Source: Halomonas smyrnensis AAD6
Lineage (GTDB): Bacteria > Pseudomonadota > Gammaproteobacteria > Pseudomonadales > Halomonadaceae
DNA length: 64,000 nucleotides
Reading direction: 5' to 3'
Assembly (NCBI RefSeq): GCF_000265245.1
Contig: NZ_AJKS02000013.1
Location: 1-64,000, forward strand
Shown: positions 17,564 to 26,763 of the stretch, in pieces
How the letters are laid out: each line of letters opens with the position of its first letter
How positions within the stretch are numbered: the first letter of the stretch is position 1
Translations under genes and position numbers: made by a program
Notes under the pieces: generated by a model
What the model was told of the DNA's origin: nothing
Databases searched by the model: none
The model's input: only the letters and a program-made list of their open reading frames with translations

Positions 17564-18189
17564 TGCTCGATCGCTGGACCATGCCGCTGACCCAGCGGCC
17601 GCTGAGATGGCTGGCCCGGGGGCTGGCGACGGCCGGCGTGCGGCCGGACCAGGTGACCGTCGCGGCCTTCGCGGTCGGGATGCTGGCGCTACCGCTGCTG
17701 GCCATGGAGGCCTACGGCGCGGCGCTCGTGGCGATTCTGCTCAACCGGCTGGGCGACGGCCTGGACGGTACCCTGGCGCGACTGACCGATCATGACAGCG
17801 ATGCCGGGGGCTTTCTCGACATCGGCCTGGACTTCGTCTTCTATGCGGCGGTGGTGCTGGGCTTCGCCCTGGCCGATCCGGGGGCCAACGCCCTGGCCGC
17901 GAGCCTGTTGCTGTTCGCCTTCATCGGCACCGGCACCTCCTTCCTGGCCTTCGCCATCATGGCCGCCCGCCACGCGCTGGACCGGCCGCGCTTTCCGCGC
18001 AAGGCCTTCTACTATCTGAACGGCCTCACCGAGGGCACCGAGACGGTGCTGGCGCTGGTGAGCTTCTGCCTGTGGCCGGCGCACTTTCCGCTGCTGGCCG
18101 GTCTCTTCGCGGCGGCCTGCCTGATCACCACCGCGACCCGGCTGGCCGGCGGCTACCTGACCCTCAAGGCGATGCCGGCCTCGGAGTGA
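17563..18189 (+). CDS. CDP-alcohol phosphatidyltransferase family membrane protein
   Basis: A 208-residue membrane enzyme. The family signature is complete: D65, D68-G69, A72-R73, G82, D86 and D90, which bind the CDP-lipid and two metal ions. About six hydrophobic segments follow the family pattern. It should transfer a phosphatidyl group to an alcohol, or the reverse, in phospholipid synthesis; which alcohol is unclear. The stop of the upstream VTT-oxidoreductase gene and this start share a base (TGATG), so the two are translationally coupled and probably functionally linked. GGGAGG lies upstream of the start. Confidence 0.9.
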   Translation: MLDRWTMPLTQRPLRWLARGLATAGVRPDQVTVAAFAVGMLALPLLAMEAYGAALVAILLNRLGDGLDGTLARLTDHDSDAGGFLDIGLDFVFYAAVVLGFALADPGANALAASLLLFAFIGTGTSFLAFAIMAARHALDRPRFPRKAFYYLNGLTEGTETVLALVSFCLWPAHFPLLAGLFAAACLITTATRLAGGYLTLKAMPASE

Positions 18190-18235
18190 GACGGGGCGGC
18201 TGACCGCCCGGCAGGTATCGGGCGGGCATGAAAAA

Positions 18236-18257
18236 GGGGCAGCCCATGGGCTGCCCC
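18236..18257. terminator. Bidirectional terminator between CDP-alcohol transferase and slyD
   Basis: A perfect 22-base palindrome with an A run before it and CTCTTT after it lies between two convergent genes, so it can stop transcription from both sides. Confidence 0.85.
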
Positions 18258-18282
18258 TCTTTCGTTCCGGCTGGCGGCGAGC

Positions 18283-18765
18283 TTAGTGCTCGTGGCCACC
18301 TTCGCCGTGGACGTGGCCGTGCTCGACCTCTTCCTGGCTGGCCTCGCGGACTTCGGCGATCTCGACGTCGAAGTTCAGGGTCTGGCCGGCCAGCGGGTGG
18401 TTGCCGTCGACGGTGACGGTGTCGCCTTCGACCTGGGTCACGGTGACCATCAGCGGGCCGCCCTGGGTCTGCGCCTGGAACTGCATGCCCGGCTCGATGC
18501 TCTCGACGCCCTGGAAGGCGTCGCGCGGGACTTCTTGCACCAGCTGCGGCTGGACTTCGCCGTAGCCTTCTTCAGGCGCGACCTTGGCCTGGAGCTTGTC
18601 GCCAGCCGCACGGCCTTCCATTTCCTTCTCGAGGCCCGGGATGATGTTGCCGGCGCCGTGGAGGTAGGTCAGCGGCTCACGGCCTTCCGAGCTGTCCAGC
18701 ACTTCCCCTGCGTCATTGGTCAGGGTGTAGTGGAAGGCCACAACGGCGTTCTGTGCGATTTGCAT
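18283..18765 (-). CDS. slyD: SlyD-like FKBP peptidyl-prolyl cis-trans isomerase
   Basis: A 160-residue FKBP-type isomerase and chaperone. The FKBP halves flank an IF insert (about residues 70-125, including GYGEVQPQLVQEVPRDAF). Key residues in LTYLHGAGNIIPGLEKEMEG match the family. The tail ends in a histidine-rich segment HGHVHGEGGHEH that should bind nickel or another metal, as in SlyD, though shorter than in E. coli. The start at 18765 is chosen because MQIAQNAVVAFHYTL is the usual beginning; AGG lies upstream. The gene is cytoplasmic and seems monocistronic. Confidence 0.9.
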   Translation of the reverse strand: MQIAQNAVVAFHYTLTNDAGEVLDSSEGREPLTYLHGAGNIIPGLEKEMEGRAAGDKLQAKVAPEEGYGEVQPQLVQEVPRDAFQGVESIEPGMQFQAQTQGGPLMVTVTQVEGDTVTVDGNHPLAGQTLNFDVEIAEVREASQEEVEHGHVHGEGGHEH

Positions 18766-18972
18766 GATGAACCTATCGATGAGTGCGTGTGCGCGCATGG
18801 TAACGTGGCTTCCCGGGGACTGTCAGTGGCGCAAGGAGATTTTTCAGCTTGCCCGGGACGATCCTGAGCGCGATTCACGCCATGTCCCGTGGTTGCGTGC
18901 TTCCGAAGGCAGGGATACCCTTTGCTGCGACATCTTTTCCCCTTGTCCTTCGTTCCCTGTTGGAGACCCTCC

Positions 18973-19254
18973 ATGACCGTGACCGTCATCTGGCTGATCG
19001 CCTTTGCCGTGATCCTCTTCCTGTGCCTGAGCCGCTGGGAGGCCTCTGTCAGCGCGGGGCTCGACAAGCTGATGCCCGCCGTGCTGCGCAGCGACGACGA
19101 CCGCTGGGTCTGGAGCCCGGCCATCGCCGTGCTGGGCGCCACCGCCATCGTGCGGCCGGTGGACCTGCTGCTGACGCTGATCATCATCGCGGTGATCGCG
19201 CTGGTGGGCGGCAAGCTGGCGTGCTGGGCGATGCGCAAGGCCAACTTCCACTGA
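18973..19254 (+). CDS. Small membrane protein, unknown
   Basis: A 93-residue protein with a hydrophobic N-terminal helix (about residues 3-20) and one or two more near the C terminus (about 50-80), ending in MRKANFH. The start at 18973 has TGGAGA upstream. The middle contains a charged stretch SDDDRWVWSP. I do not recognise a family. It is divergent from slyD and followed by a strong terminator. Confidence 0.65.
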   Translation: MTVTVIWLIAFAVILFLCLSRWEASVSAGLDKLMPAVLRSDDDRWVWSPAIAVLGATAIVRPVDLLLTLIIIAVIALVGGKLACWAMRKANFH

Positions 19255-19275
19255 GGAAGGCATCGCCTGCGATCA

Positions 19276-19307
19276 AAAAGGCCCGCGGCGTCTGCCGCGG
19301 GCCTTTT
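19276..19307. terminator. Bidirectional rho-independent terminator
   Basis: A fourteen-base stem (19276-19289 with 19294-19307) with a four-base loop, flanked by A on one side and T on the other, lies between two convergent genes. Confidence 0.9.
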
Positions 19308-19335
19308 GCGTCGGGCGTGGTCGAACCGTCGGGGC

Positions 19336-19803
19336 TCAGTAGGGCGCCACGCTGACGCGGCTGCCGGTGCCGATCAGGCGCACCTGCTGACCGACCTGGA
19401 ACGGCTGGTCGGCCTTCTGCACCACCACCACGGTCTGGCCGGTCTGCTTGCGGATCTCGAGCTCCCAGGCATCCGTGCGGTTGGCGCTGTCCTCGATCTT
19501 CTTGCCGGCCACGCTGCCGCCGATGGCACCGGCCGCGGTGGCCAGGGTCCGGCCCGAGCCGCCGCCGATCTGATTGCCCAGCAGGCCGCCGATGACGGCG
19601 CCGCCGATGCCGCCGAGGGCGCCGCTGTTCTGATCGTCGGCCTGAATCTGCACCCGCCGCATGGCGGTGATGGTGCCCACGCTCACGTTCTGTGCGACCT
19701 GAGCCTGATTGCCGCTGTAGACGTTGCCCGAGTAGGGCGAGGTGTTGGCGCAGCCCGCCAGGGTCAGGGCGCCGAGGGCGACGAGGGGAAGAAAACGCTT
19801 CAT
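19336..19803 (-). CDS. SlyB-like outer-membrane lipoprotein with glycine zipper
   Basis: A 155-residue lipoprotein. The lipobox LTLAGC puts the lipidated cysteine at residue 18. The middle is a glycine-zipper (2TM) segment, GGIGGAVIGGLLGNQIGGGSG, followed by a small C-terminal domain ending GTGSRVSVAPY, as in SlyB/Pcp-type proteins. Asn at position +2 relative to Cys is compatible with outer-membrane sorting (no Asp). AAGGAGGT precedes the start at 19803. It is convergent with the 93-residue gene and seems monocistronic. In enterobacteria SlyB is under PhoP control; no such site was seen here. Confidence 0.87.
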   Translation of the reverse strand: MKRFLPLVALGALTLAGCANTSPYSGNVYSGNQAQVAQNVSVGTITAMRRVQIQADDQNSGALGGIGGAVIGGLLGNQIGGGSGRTLATAAGAIGGSVAGKKIEDSANRTDAWELEIRKQTGQTVVVVQKADQPFQVGQQVRLIGTGSRVSVAPY

Positions 19804-19993
19804 GGGTGACCTCCTTGGAGTCGGTGAGCGACGCCGGGGGCGTCTCGCCGTATGGCTTCCGTGGGCATGGCGCGGCGGGCGCGCTCGCCTTTGCCCGATA
19901 GCCTGCCTGTGGATGGAAGCTTTGACCAGTGAAAGGCGAAGAGGTGCAGCGGCGAAGGGCATCCCGTCATGCGACGCCGTCGGGCATGAAAAA

Positions 19994-20017
19994 GCCCACC
20001 CCGCCGGGCGGGATGGG
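19994..20017 (-). terminator. Rho-independent terminator of the 72-residue gene
   Basis: On the minus strand a GC-rich hairpin (GCCCAT...GTGGGC outer stem, 20017-19994) is followed directly by TTTTT. It lies 66 bases after the stop of the small gene at 20084. Confidence 0.85.
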
Positions 20018-20083
20018 CAATGGCTAGTCAAGCCGGGTATCGGTGAGGCGAGTCATTCCGCTCCAGGCGGCTTCCTTGCCGCC

Positions 20084-20302
20084 TCACTCCTCCTCGAGCT
20101 GTGACGCGTCGCCGGTCAGTACCTCGTCCCAGGCATCGTCGAGGGAGTAGCCCGCGCGGCTGTCGACGGTGTCGATCACCTCGACGGCGTGCTGCAGGGA
20201 TTCCCGGTTGCCTTTCAGGGCCAGCACCAGCTTGGCGAGTTCCTGCTTGCTGAACGTGCTGGCAATGAGGTCGGCTTGGTGGCTCAGTTCGATGCAGTTC
20301 AT
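20084..20302 (-). CDS. Small acidic protein, unknown
   Basis: A 72-residue acidic protein (starts MNCIELSHQADLIAS, ends SQLEEE) predicted mostly helical, with no membrane segment or signal. GAGGTG lies upstream of the ATG at 20302 and a clear terminator follows, which supports it as a real monocistronic gene. I do not recognise a family. The region upstream of it, to the aceA terminator, is 420 bases without a gene. Confidence 0.6.
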   Translation of the reverse strand: MNCIELSHQADLIASTFSKQELAKLVLALKGNRESLQHAVEVIDTVDSRAGYSLDDAWDEVLTGDASQLEEE

Positions 20303-20729
20303 GTGTAACACCTCGTGCGGTGGCCATCGTCGATGGCGTGATGGGCGTTTGCTACTCATGCCGGGCCGGGTAAGCGCCCGGTGCTGCAGTCGCGAAGTGG
20401 TCACAAGCTTGGAAAGACCATCGCCTACGGCGCCTGGATCATCGTGAAAGCGCCTTCGTTGTAGCTTTCAGAGCAGGTCGCCGGTCGGGGTAGCGACGCG
20501 TTGTCCTGCGCTGTGAGTTGACTATGGTGCAGCACGGCAGAATCGACCATGCCTCCTTGGCCGCAGCCGGCGTTGTAACCCGACTACATCGTGTAAGGAT
20601 CATCGCGGTTGTTGTCGGTACCCTTCAGAAGCGCGATTCGCGGGTCGCGGAACGAGAGCCAGGCGGCGAGGGACGGAGGGCAGAAGACGGCGCCAGAGGT
20701 GCGCGCGTCGGGCGGGCCGGCAGCAAAAA
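20303..20729. other. Gene-free region between a small gene and the aceA terminator
   Basis: About 430 bases with no credible coding region on either strand. The only structure I can see is the 15-base near-palindrome at 20574-20588. A promoter for the small downstream gene must lie here, but I cannot place it. Confidence 0.5.
20574..20588. promoter_or_regulatory. Imperfect copy of the aceA-region palindrome
   Basis: TGTAACCCGACTACA differs at two positions from the perfect palindrome upstream of aceA (22667-22681). Read on the other strand it begins TGTAGTCGGGTT, which is the same twelve bases found at 22707. It lies downstream of aceA and 272 bases upstream of the 72-residue gene. Confidence 0.4.
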
Positions 20730-20749
20730 GGGGAGGCCGAAGCCTCCCC
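20730..20749 (-). terminator. aceA rho-independent terminator
   Basis: On the minus strand GGGGAGGC, a TTCG tetraloop and GCCTCCCC are followed by TTTTTG. It begins 35 bases after the aceA stop codon. Confidence 0.93.
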
Positions 20750-20783
20750 GAGGGTCCTGTCGCCGTGTCGTCGCGGTGCTCGA

Positions 20784-22382
20784 TCAGCCGAACTGGTTCA
20801 TGGTGTTGTCCTTGCCGCCGGCCTTGAGCGCCGCCTCGCCGTGGAAGAACTCCTTGTGGTCGTCGCCGATGTTGGAGCCGGCCATGTCCTGGTGCTTGAC
20901 GGTGGCGATGCCCTCGCGGATCTCGCGGCGCTGCACGCCCGCCACGTAGGCCAGCATGCCTTCGTCGCCGAAGTAGCCCTTGGCCAGGTTGTCGGTGGAC
21001 AGGGCCGCGGTGTGGTAGGTCGGCAGGGTGATCAGGTGATGGAAGATGCCGGCCTCGCGGGCGGCGTCGCGCTGGAAGTTCTGCGTCCACTCGTCGGCCT
21101 GGCGGCCCAGCTCGGTGGCGTCGTACTCGGCGTTCATCAGATCGGCGCGGTCGTAGGCGCTGACGTCGCGGCCCTCGGCCTCCCAGGCGTCGAACACCTG
21201 CTGGCGGAAGTTCAGCGTCCAGTTGAAGGACGGCGAGTTGTTGTAGACCAGCTTGGCGTCCGGGCAGACCTCGCGCACGCGGTCCACCATGCCCTTGATC
21301 TGGCCGACGTGGGGCTTCTCGGTCTCGATCCACAAGAGGTCGGCGCCGTTCTGCAGGCTGGTGATGCAGTCCAGCACCACCCGGTCCTCGCCGGTGTTCG
21401 GCTTGAACTGGTAGAGGCCCGAGGCCAGGCGCTTGACCTTGACCAGCTTGCCGTCCTGCTTGATCACCACGTCGCCGTTGGCGATGTCGTCCGCGGAGGC
21501 GATCTCGTCGCCGTCGAGGAAGGCGTTGTACTGGTCGCCCAGATCGCCCGGCGCGTGGCTGACGGCGATCTTCTGGGTCAGGCCGGCGCCCAGGGAGTCG
21601 GTGCGGGCGACGATCACGCCGTCTTCCACGCCGAGCTCCAGGAAGGCGTAGCGCACGGCGTTGAGCTTGGCGATGAAGTCCTCGTGCGGAACGGTGACCT
21701 TGCCGGCCTGATGGCCACACTGCTTCTCGTCGGAGACCTGGTTCTCGATCTGCAGGCAGCAGGCCCCGGCCTCGATCATCTTCTTGGCCAGCAGGTAGGT
21801 GGCCTCGGCGTTGCCGAAGCCGGCGTCGATGTCGGCGATGATCGGCACCACGTGGGTCTCGAAGTTGTCGATCTTGCCCTCGAGCTCGGCGGCCCGGGCG
21901 CTGTCGCCGGCCTCGCGGGCCGCTTCCAGGTCGCGGAACAGGTGGTTGAGCTCCCAGCTGTCGGCCTGGCGCAGGAAGGTGTAGAGCTCCTCGATCAGCG
22001 ACGGCACGCTGGTCTTCTCGTGCATCGACTGGTCGGGCAGCGGGCCGAACTCGGAGCGCAGGGCGGCGATCATCCAGCCCGACAGGTACAGGTAGCGGCC
22101 CTTGGTCTGGCCGAAGTGCTTCTTGATGGAGATCATCTTCTGCTGGCCGATGAAGCCGTGCCAGCAGCCCAGCGACTGGGTGTACTTCGCGGTGTCGCCA
22201 TCGTAGGCCGCCATGTCCTCGCGCATGATCCGGGCGTTGTAGCGGGCGATGTCCAGGCCGGTCTGGAAGCGGTTCTGGACGCGCAGCCGGGCGGCATGCT
22301 CGGGGGTGATGTTGTCCCACTTGCCGCGCTGGCCTTCGCGCAGCTGGGCCAGGGTCTTGAGTTGATCTTGAAACGTTGCCAT
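20784..22382 (-). CDS. aceA: Isocitrate lyase
   Basis: A 532-residue isocitrate lyase that splits isocitrate to glyoxylate and succinate, the first step of the glyoxylate bypass needed for growth on acetate or fatty acids. The catalytic signature appears as KQCGH at 220-224 (C222), where many family members have KKCGH. The length matches the long subclass of Pseudomonas rather than the 434-residue E. coli enzyme. AGAGGA precedes the start. It is monocistronic, with its own terminator and a 372-base upstream region that carries palindromic sites, so regulation by a dedicated factor is likely. The competing enzyme gene icd lies 7 kb away. Confidence 0.95.
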   Translation of the reverse strand: MATFQDQLKTLAQLREGQRGKWDNITPEHAARLRVQNRFQTGLDIARYNARIMREDMAAYDGDTAKYTQSLGCWHGFIGQQKMISIKKHFGQTKGRYLYLSGWMIAALRSEFGPLPDQSMHEKTSVPSLIEELYTFLRQADSWELNHLFRDLEAAREAGDSARAAELEGKIDNFETHVVPIIADIDAGFGNAEATYLLAKKMIEAGACCLQIENQVSDEKQCGHQAGKVTVPHEDFIAKLNAVRYAFLELGVEDGVIVARTDSLGAGLTQKIAVSHAPGDLGDQYNAFLDGDEIASADDIANGDVVIKQDGKLVKVKRLASGLYQFKPNTGEDRVVLDCITSLQNGADLLWIETEKPHVGQIKGMVDRVREVCPDAKLVYNNSPSFNWTLNFRQQVFDAWEAEGRDVSAYDRADLMNAEYDATELGRQADEWTQNFQRDAAREAGIFHHLITLPTYHTAALSTDNLAKGYFGDEGMLAYVAGVQRREIREGIATVKHQDMAGSNIGDDHKEFFHGEAALKAGGKDNTMNQFG

Positions 22383-22612
22383 GGAGCCATCCTCTCTGCC
22401 TTCAGGGGGAAGGTCGCCCGGTCTCGTCCCGGCGTCACCGCCGTTTCTTCTCGACGAAGCCTTATGCTGCGACCGCGAAGCGCTATCAGGTTCGTCCGCT
22501 TTCCCGAGTCTGTCTCTAGGGTGTTGGTCGAACCTCGTCGAGAGAGGAAGGTGCCCGGCGACTACATGGCATAACCGTTGATGCCGGGCGTCCCTCGCTC
22601 GCCTTGGATATC

Positions 22613-22642
22613 ACTATGGGCCGGCATGGCGCGGCTCAACAA
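22613..22642 (-). promoter_or_regulatory. Candidate aceA promoter
   Basis: On the minus strand TTGTTG (22642-22637) and CATAGT (22618-22613) are separated by 18 bases. This would give a leader of about 225 bases and place the palindromes near -70 and -110. The match is moderate and other promoters closer to the gene are possible. Confidence 0.35.
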
Positions 22643-22666
22643 TTGATCCTTGGGGGCAGCGAGGGT

Positions 22667-22681
22667 TGTAGTCCGACTACA
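22667..22681. promoter_or_regulatory. Perfect 15-base palindrome upstream of aceA
   Basis: TGTAGTCCGACTACA is perfectly symmetric around its central base, as expected for a dimeric regulator of the GntR or similar type. It lies 285 bases before the aceA start, just beyond the candidate promoter. The cognate regulator is not in this window. Confidence 0.5.
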
Positions 22682-22706
22682 GGACGGGGGCGGGAATCGC
22701 CATTCC

Positions 22707-22721
22707 TGTAGTCGGGTTTCC
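22707..22721. promoter_or_regulatory. Degenerate second copy of the aceA palindrome
   Basis: TGTAGTCGGGTTTCC keeps the left half of the palindrome and a degenerate right half (11 of 15 positions). Its centre is 40 bases from that of the perfect site, close to four helical turns, so both could be bound on the same face of the DNA. Confidence 0.4.
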
Positions 22722-22754
22722 CGATGGGGTCGGAAAACGGAAGGGAGAAAACGC

Positions 22755-23186
22755 TCAGGCGTCGAGGCGCAGCGCCATGTTGCGGTGCGGAATCCCGGCC
22801 TCCATGAAGGTCTCGCCGAAGGCCTCGAAGCCCAGTCGTTCGTAGAACGCCAGGGCATGAGTCTGGGCGGCGAGCTCGGCGGCGGGCAGGCCGCGCTGGC
22901 GGGCGGCGGCGATCGCCGCCTCCATCAGCGCCAGCCCGATGCCGAGGCCGCGCGCCTCGGCGAGCACCGCGACGCGCCCGATATGGCCGTCGGGCAGCAG
23001 CCGGGCGGTGCCCAGGGCGCGGCCGTCGGCCAGGGCCAGGAAGTGCAGGCACTCGGGATCGCGGCCGTCCCATTCCTCGTCCCTGGGCACGTCCTGCTCC
23101 TCGATGAAGACGACGCGGCGGATCTCGCCGGCCGCCTCGCCGAGGGTCTGCCAGTCGCCCTCGCGGATCTCGACGCTGGTGCTCAT
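22755..23186 (-). CDS. GNAT family N-acetyltransferase
   Basis: A 143-residue GNAT acetyltransferase. The acetyl-CoA loop is visible as IGRVAVLAEARGLGIGLALM (about residues 69-88), and the C-terminal part HALAFYERLGFEAFGETFMEAGIPHRNM is typical of the ElaA-like group that acts on small molecules or peptides. It starts 18 bases after the RoxA gene on the same strand and is likely cotranscribed with it. Substrate is not known; linkage to a ribosomal oxygenase is suggestive only. Confidence 0.85.
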   Translation of the reverse strand: MSTSVEIREGDWQTLGEAAGEIRRVVFIEEQDVPRDEEWDGRDPECLHFLALADGRALGTARLLPDGHIGRVAVLAEARGLGIGLALMEAAIAAARQRGLPAAELAAQTHALAFYERLGFEAFGETFMEAGIPHRNMALRLDA

Positions 23187-23204
23187 GCGCTCACTCCTCC
23201 GTGT

Positions 23205-24389
23205 TCATTCTTCTTCGTCGCTCCACCAGGCCAGGCTGCCGGCGTCGAGCAGGTGGGTCAGCACGCGCGGGGCGTCGTCGAAGGCCAGCAGCTCGGCGTC
23301 GACCGGCTCGCCGCCCGCCAGGGCGCGGGCCAGAGCGGTCGAGCACTCGACGCCGTCGCCGTCGACGAACAGGGTGGCGCGTGCGTCGTCCAGCGCGCGC
23401 CAGGCGAAGCGCGAGCCGGGCGGCCGCTCCAGCGTCTCGCCGTCCTGTAGTGCGGCGACAAGGTCGTTCGGGTCGGTGGGCGTCTCGCTGGCTACCAGCT
23501 GGTCGACGTACTTGGGCTGGGTCATCACGCGGCCGAACCACTGGGCCAGCTGGGCCGGGTCGTCCAGGGTCTCGAGGATCAGCGCGCGCATGCGCTCGAG
23601 GGCCGCGTCATCGAGCTCGGCCGGGTCGGCGGGCTGCGCCATGCCGGCATCGGCGTAGCGCAGCGAGGGCGGCAGCTGCTCGCCGATGTAGTCGGCGTAG
23701 GAGGTCACGGCCTCGTCGGCGGAGGGGGCGCGGAAGCCCACCGAGAAGGTCATGCAGTCGCTGGACTGGCTGACGCCGTGATGGGCCCAGCCCGGCGGCA
23801 GGTAGAGCATGTCGCCCGGTTCCAGCACCCAGTCGGCGTCGGCCTCGACCTCGAAGGTCTCGAGGATGCGCAGGTCGATGCCCTTGAGGATCGGGGCGTC
23901 GTCGCCGACCTTGCCGCCGAGCTGCCAGCGGCGCTGGCCGCTGGCCTGGAGCAGGAAGACGTCGTACTGGTCGACGTGGGGGCCGACGCTGCCGCCCGGC
24001 GGGGCGTAGCTGACCATGATGTCGTCGAGGCGCCAGCCGGGCAGGAAGTCGAAGGTCTCGAGCAGTTCGGCGACCTCGGGCACGTAGTGGTCCACGGCCT
24101 GGACCAGCAGGGTCCAGTCTTGCTCCGGCAGGCGGGCGAAGGTGGCATCACTGAAGGGGCCGTGGCTGACCTGCCAGGGGCCGTCGGGGCCGTTTTCCTC
24201 GACCAGACGCGCCTCGATGTTCTCCTCGCAGGCCAGGCCGGCGAGCTCGTCGGGCTCGAGCGGGCTCTGGAAGTCGGGGATGGCGCCGCGGATCAGCAGC
24301 GGCCGGCGCTGCCAGTGGTCGCGCAGGAAGTCGGCGGCGGTGCGGCCGCCGAGCAGGGTGAGGGGTTCGTCTCGGGACTGTCGTGACAT
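23205..24389 (-). CDS. roxA: Ribosomal protein uL16 3-hydroxylase (RoxA/YcfD)
   Basis: A 394-residue Fe(II)/2-oxoglutarate JmjC-type oxygenase that hydroxylates an arginine of ribosomal protein L16. Metal ligands are H138 and D140 in PHVDQYDVF and H203 in PPGWAHHG. The C-terminal half has the dimerisation and winged-helix parts of the family, and total length is normal (E. coli 373). The start at 24389 has only a weak ribosome binding site. A long hairpin lies 30 bases upstream. It precedes the GNAT gene. Confidence 0.92.
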   Translation of the reverse strand: MSRQSRDEPLTLLGGRTAADFLRDHWQRRPLLIRGAIPDFQSPLEPDELAGLACEENIEARLVEENGPDGPWQVSHGPFSDATFARLPEQDWTLLVQAVDHYVPEVAELLETFDFLPGWRLDDIMVSYAPPGGSVGPHVDQYDVFLLQASGQRRWQLGGKVGDDAPILKGIDLRILETFEVEADADWVLEPGDMLYLPPGWAHHGVSQSSDCMTFSVGFRAPSADEAVTSYADYIGEQLPPSLRYADAGMAQPADPAELDDAALERMRALILETLDDPAQLAQWFGRVMTQPKYVDQLVASETPTDPNDLVAALQDGETLERPPGSRFAWRALDDARATLFVDGDGVECSTALARALAGGEPVDAELLAFDDAPRVLTHLLDAGSLAWWSDEEE

Positions 24390-24698
24390 TGGCTCGCGCT
24401 CGCGAAGGGATGAAACGGCGACAGGCGCCGAGTGGCGCCTGTCGGGATACTAGCATGTGGGGCCAGCCGACGAGGGGCATGGCTGATTAAGGGTCGGGCC
24501 TCGTGCTCGCGATCCCGGGAACGAAACCCTGACACTGCGCTTGCCGCCTGCGCGTCGCTTCACAACATAATCCCTCACGGGTGAAGCTGGCTCGCCATCC
24601 CTGGCGAGCCACGCGCGCGGCTGCGCTGGTGTCAGCGTCCCCGGGTAGATATCGCATCGCTAAGATGCCCGCCCCTGATCGGCTGACCGGCCGGGCGC
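24390..24698. other. Gene-free region with two hairpins between purB and roxA
   Basis: About 310 bases without a credible gene. Two inverted repeats stand out: an eleven-base stem with a GAGT loop at 24419-24444, just upstream of roxA, and a ten-base stem at 24588-24611, about 90 bases after purB. Neither has a clear T run on the minus strand, so they are uncertain terminators; the second is the better candidate for ending the purB transcript. Confidence 0.45.
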
Positions 24699-26108
<1,410 letters not shown>

Positions 26109-26121
26109 TCAGTGGGGGAAA

Positions 26122-26763
26122 TCAGTTCAGCTCGTCCAGGGCCTTCTTGAGGGCGCCGCGCTGGAACATCAGCTTCCAGCGGCGGCCGCCCTGCTGGTGC
26201 CACAGCAGCGCGAAGCGGATGCCGGTCAGCAGGCAGGCGCGCACGCGCTCGGGCATCATGCGGCTCTGCAGCAGCGAGGGATCGCCCTGGACGACGATCC
26301 GGCTCTTGAAGGTGGAGATGGTGTCCTGGTAGGCCTCGCCGAGGCTGGCGACCACGTTCTCGTGGGTCTCGCCGAAGTGCTCGGCCTGGCCCTGGATGCG
26401 GGTCAGCCGGGTGCCCAGGGTGTCCATCATGTCGGCGTCGTTTCTCAGCTTGCTCATCAGCATCAGCAGCGAGAAACCATAGCGCATCACCACCGGGTTG
26501 GCCTGGCGGCGGCCCAGCATGCCCTCCAGGGTCTCGATGCCCTGGCGCAGGTTGTTGGGATGGCCGCCGTAGATGGCCTCGAAGCTGGCCGGGTCGGTGT
26601 CCAGGGTGGCGTGGATCAGGGTCTCCCAGGCGCGCTGGTCGACCTGGCCGGTGCGGGCCAGCTGGTCGACCTGGCTGGCGGCCTGGAAGACCCCGGCCAG
26701 TGCCAGGGCCTGGCGGGCGACGGGCGAGTCGGGGGCGCGGTGAATGGGCGTGGTGCCGTTCAT
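26122..26763 (-). CDS. hflD: HflD family membrane-associated protein
   Basis: A 213-residue helical protein of the HflD (YcfC) family. The pattern [21 protein letters not shown] at the start and [19 protein letters not shown] at the end is typical. In E. coli it sits at the inner membrane and affects lambda lysogeny through CII, but its housekeeping role is unclear. The start overlaps the mnmA stop by four bases (ATGA), so translation is coupled. Confidence 0.92.
   Translation of the reverse strand: MNGTTPIHRAPDSPVARQALALAGVFQAASQVDQLARTGQVDQRAWETLIHATLDTDPASFEAIYGGHPNNLRQGIETLEGMLGRRQANPVVMRYGFSLLMLMSKLRNDADMMDTLGTRLTRIQGQAEHFGETHENVVASLGEAYQDTISTFKSRIVVQGDPSLLQSRMMPERVRACLLTGIRFALLWHQQGGRRWKLMFQRGALKKALDELN

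Noticed and set aside
17560..17566. A frameshift splitting one gene at the VTT-oxidoreductase / CDP-alcohol transferase junction
   Set aside because: Both proteins are complete at their ends by family comparison, and the TGATG arrangement with GGGAGG upstream is a normal coupling signal.
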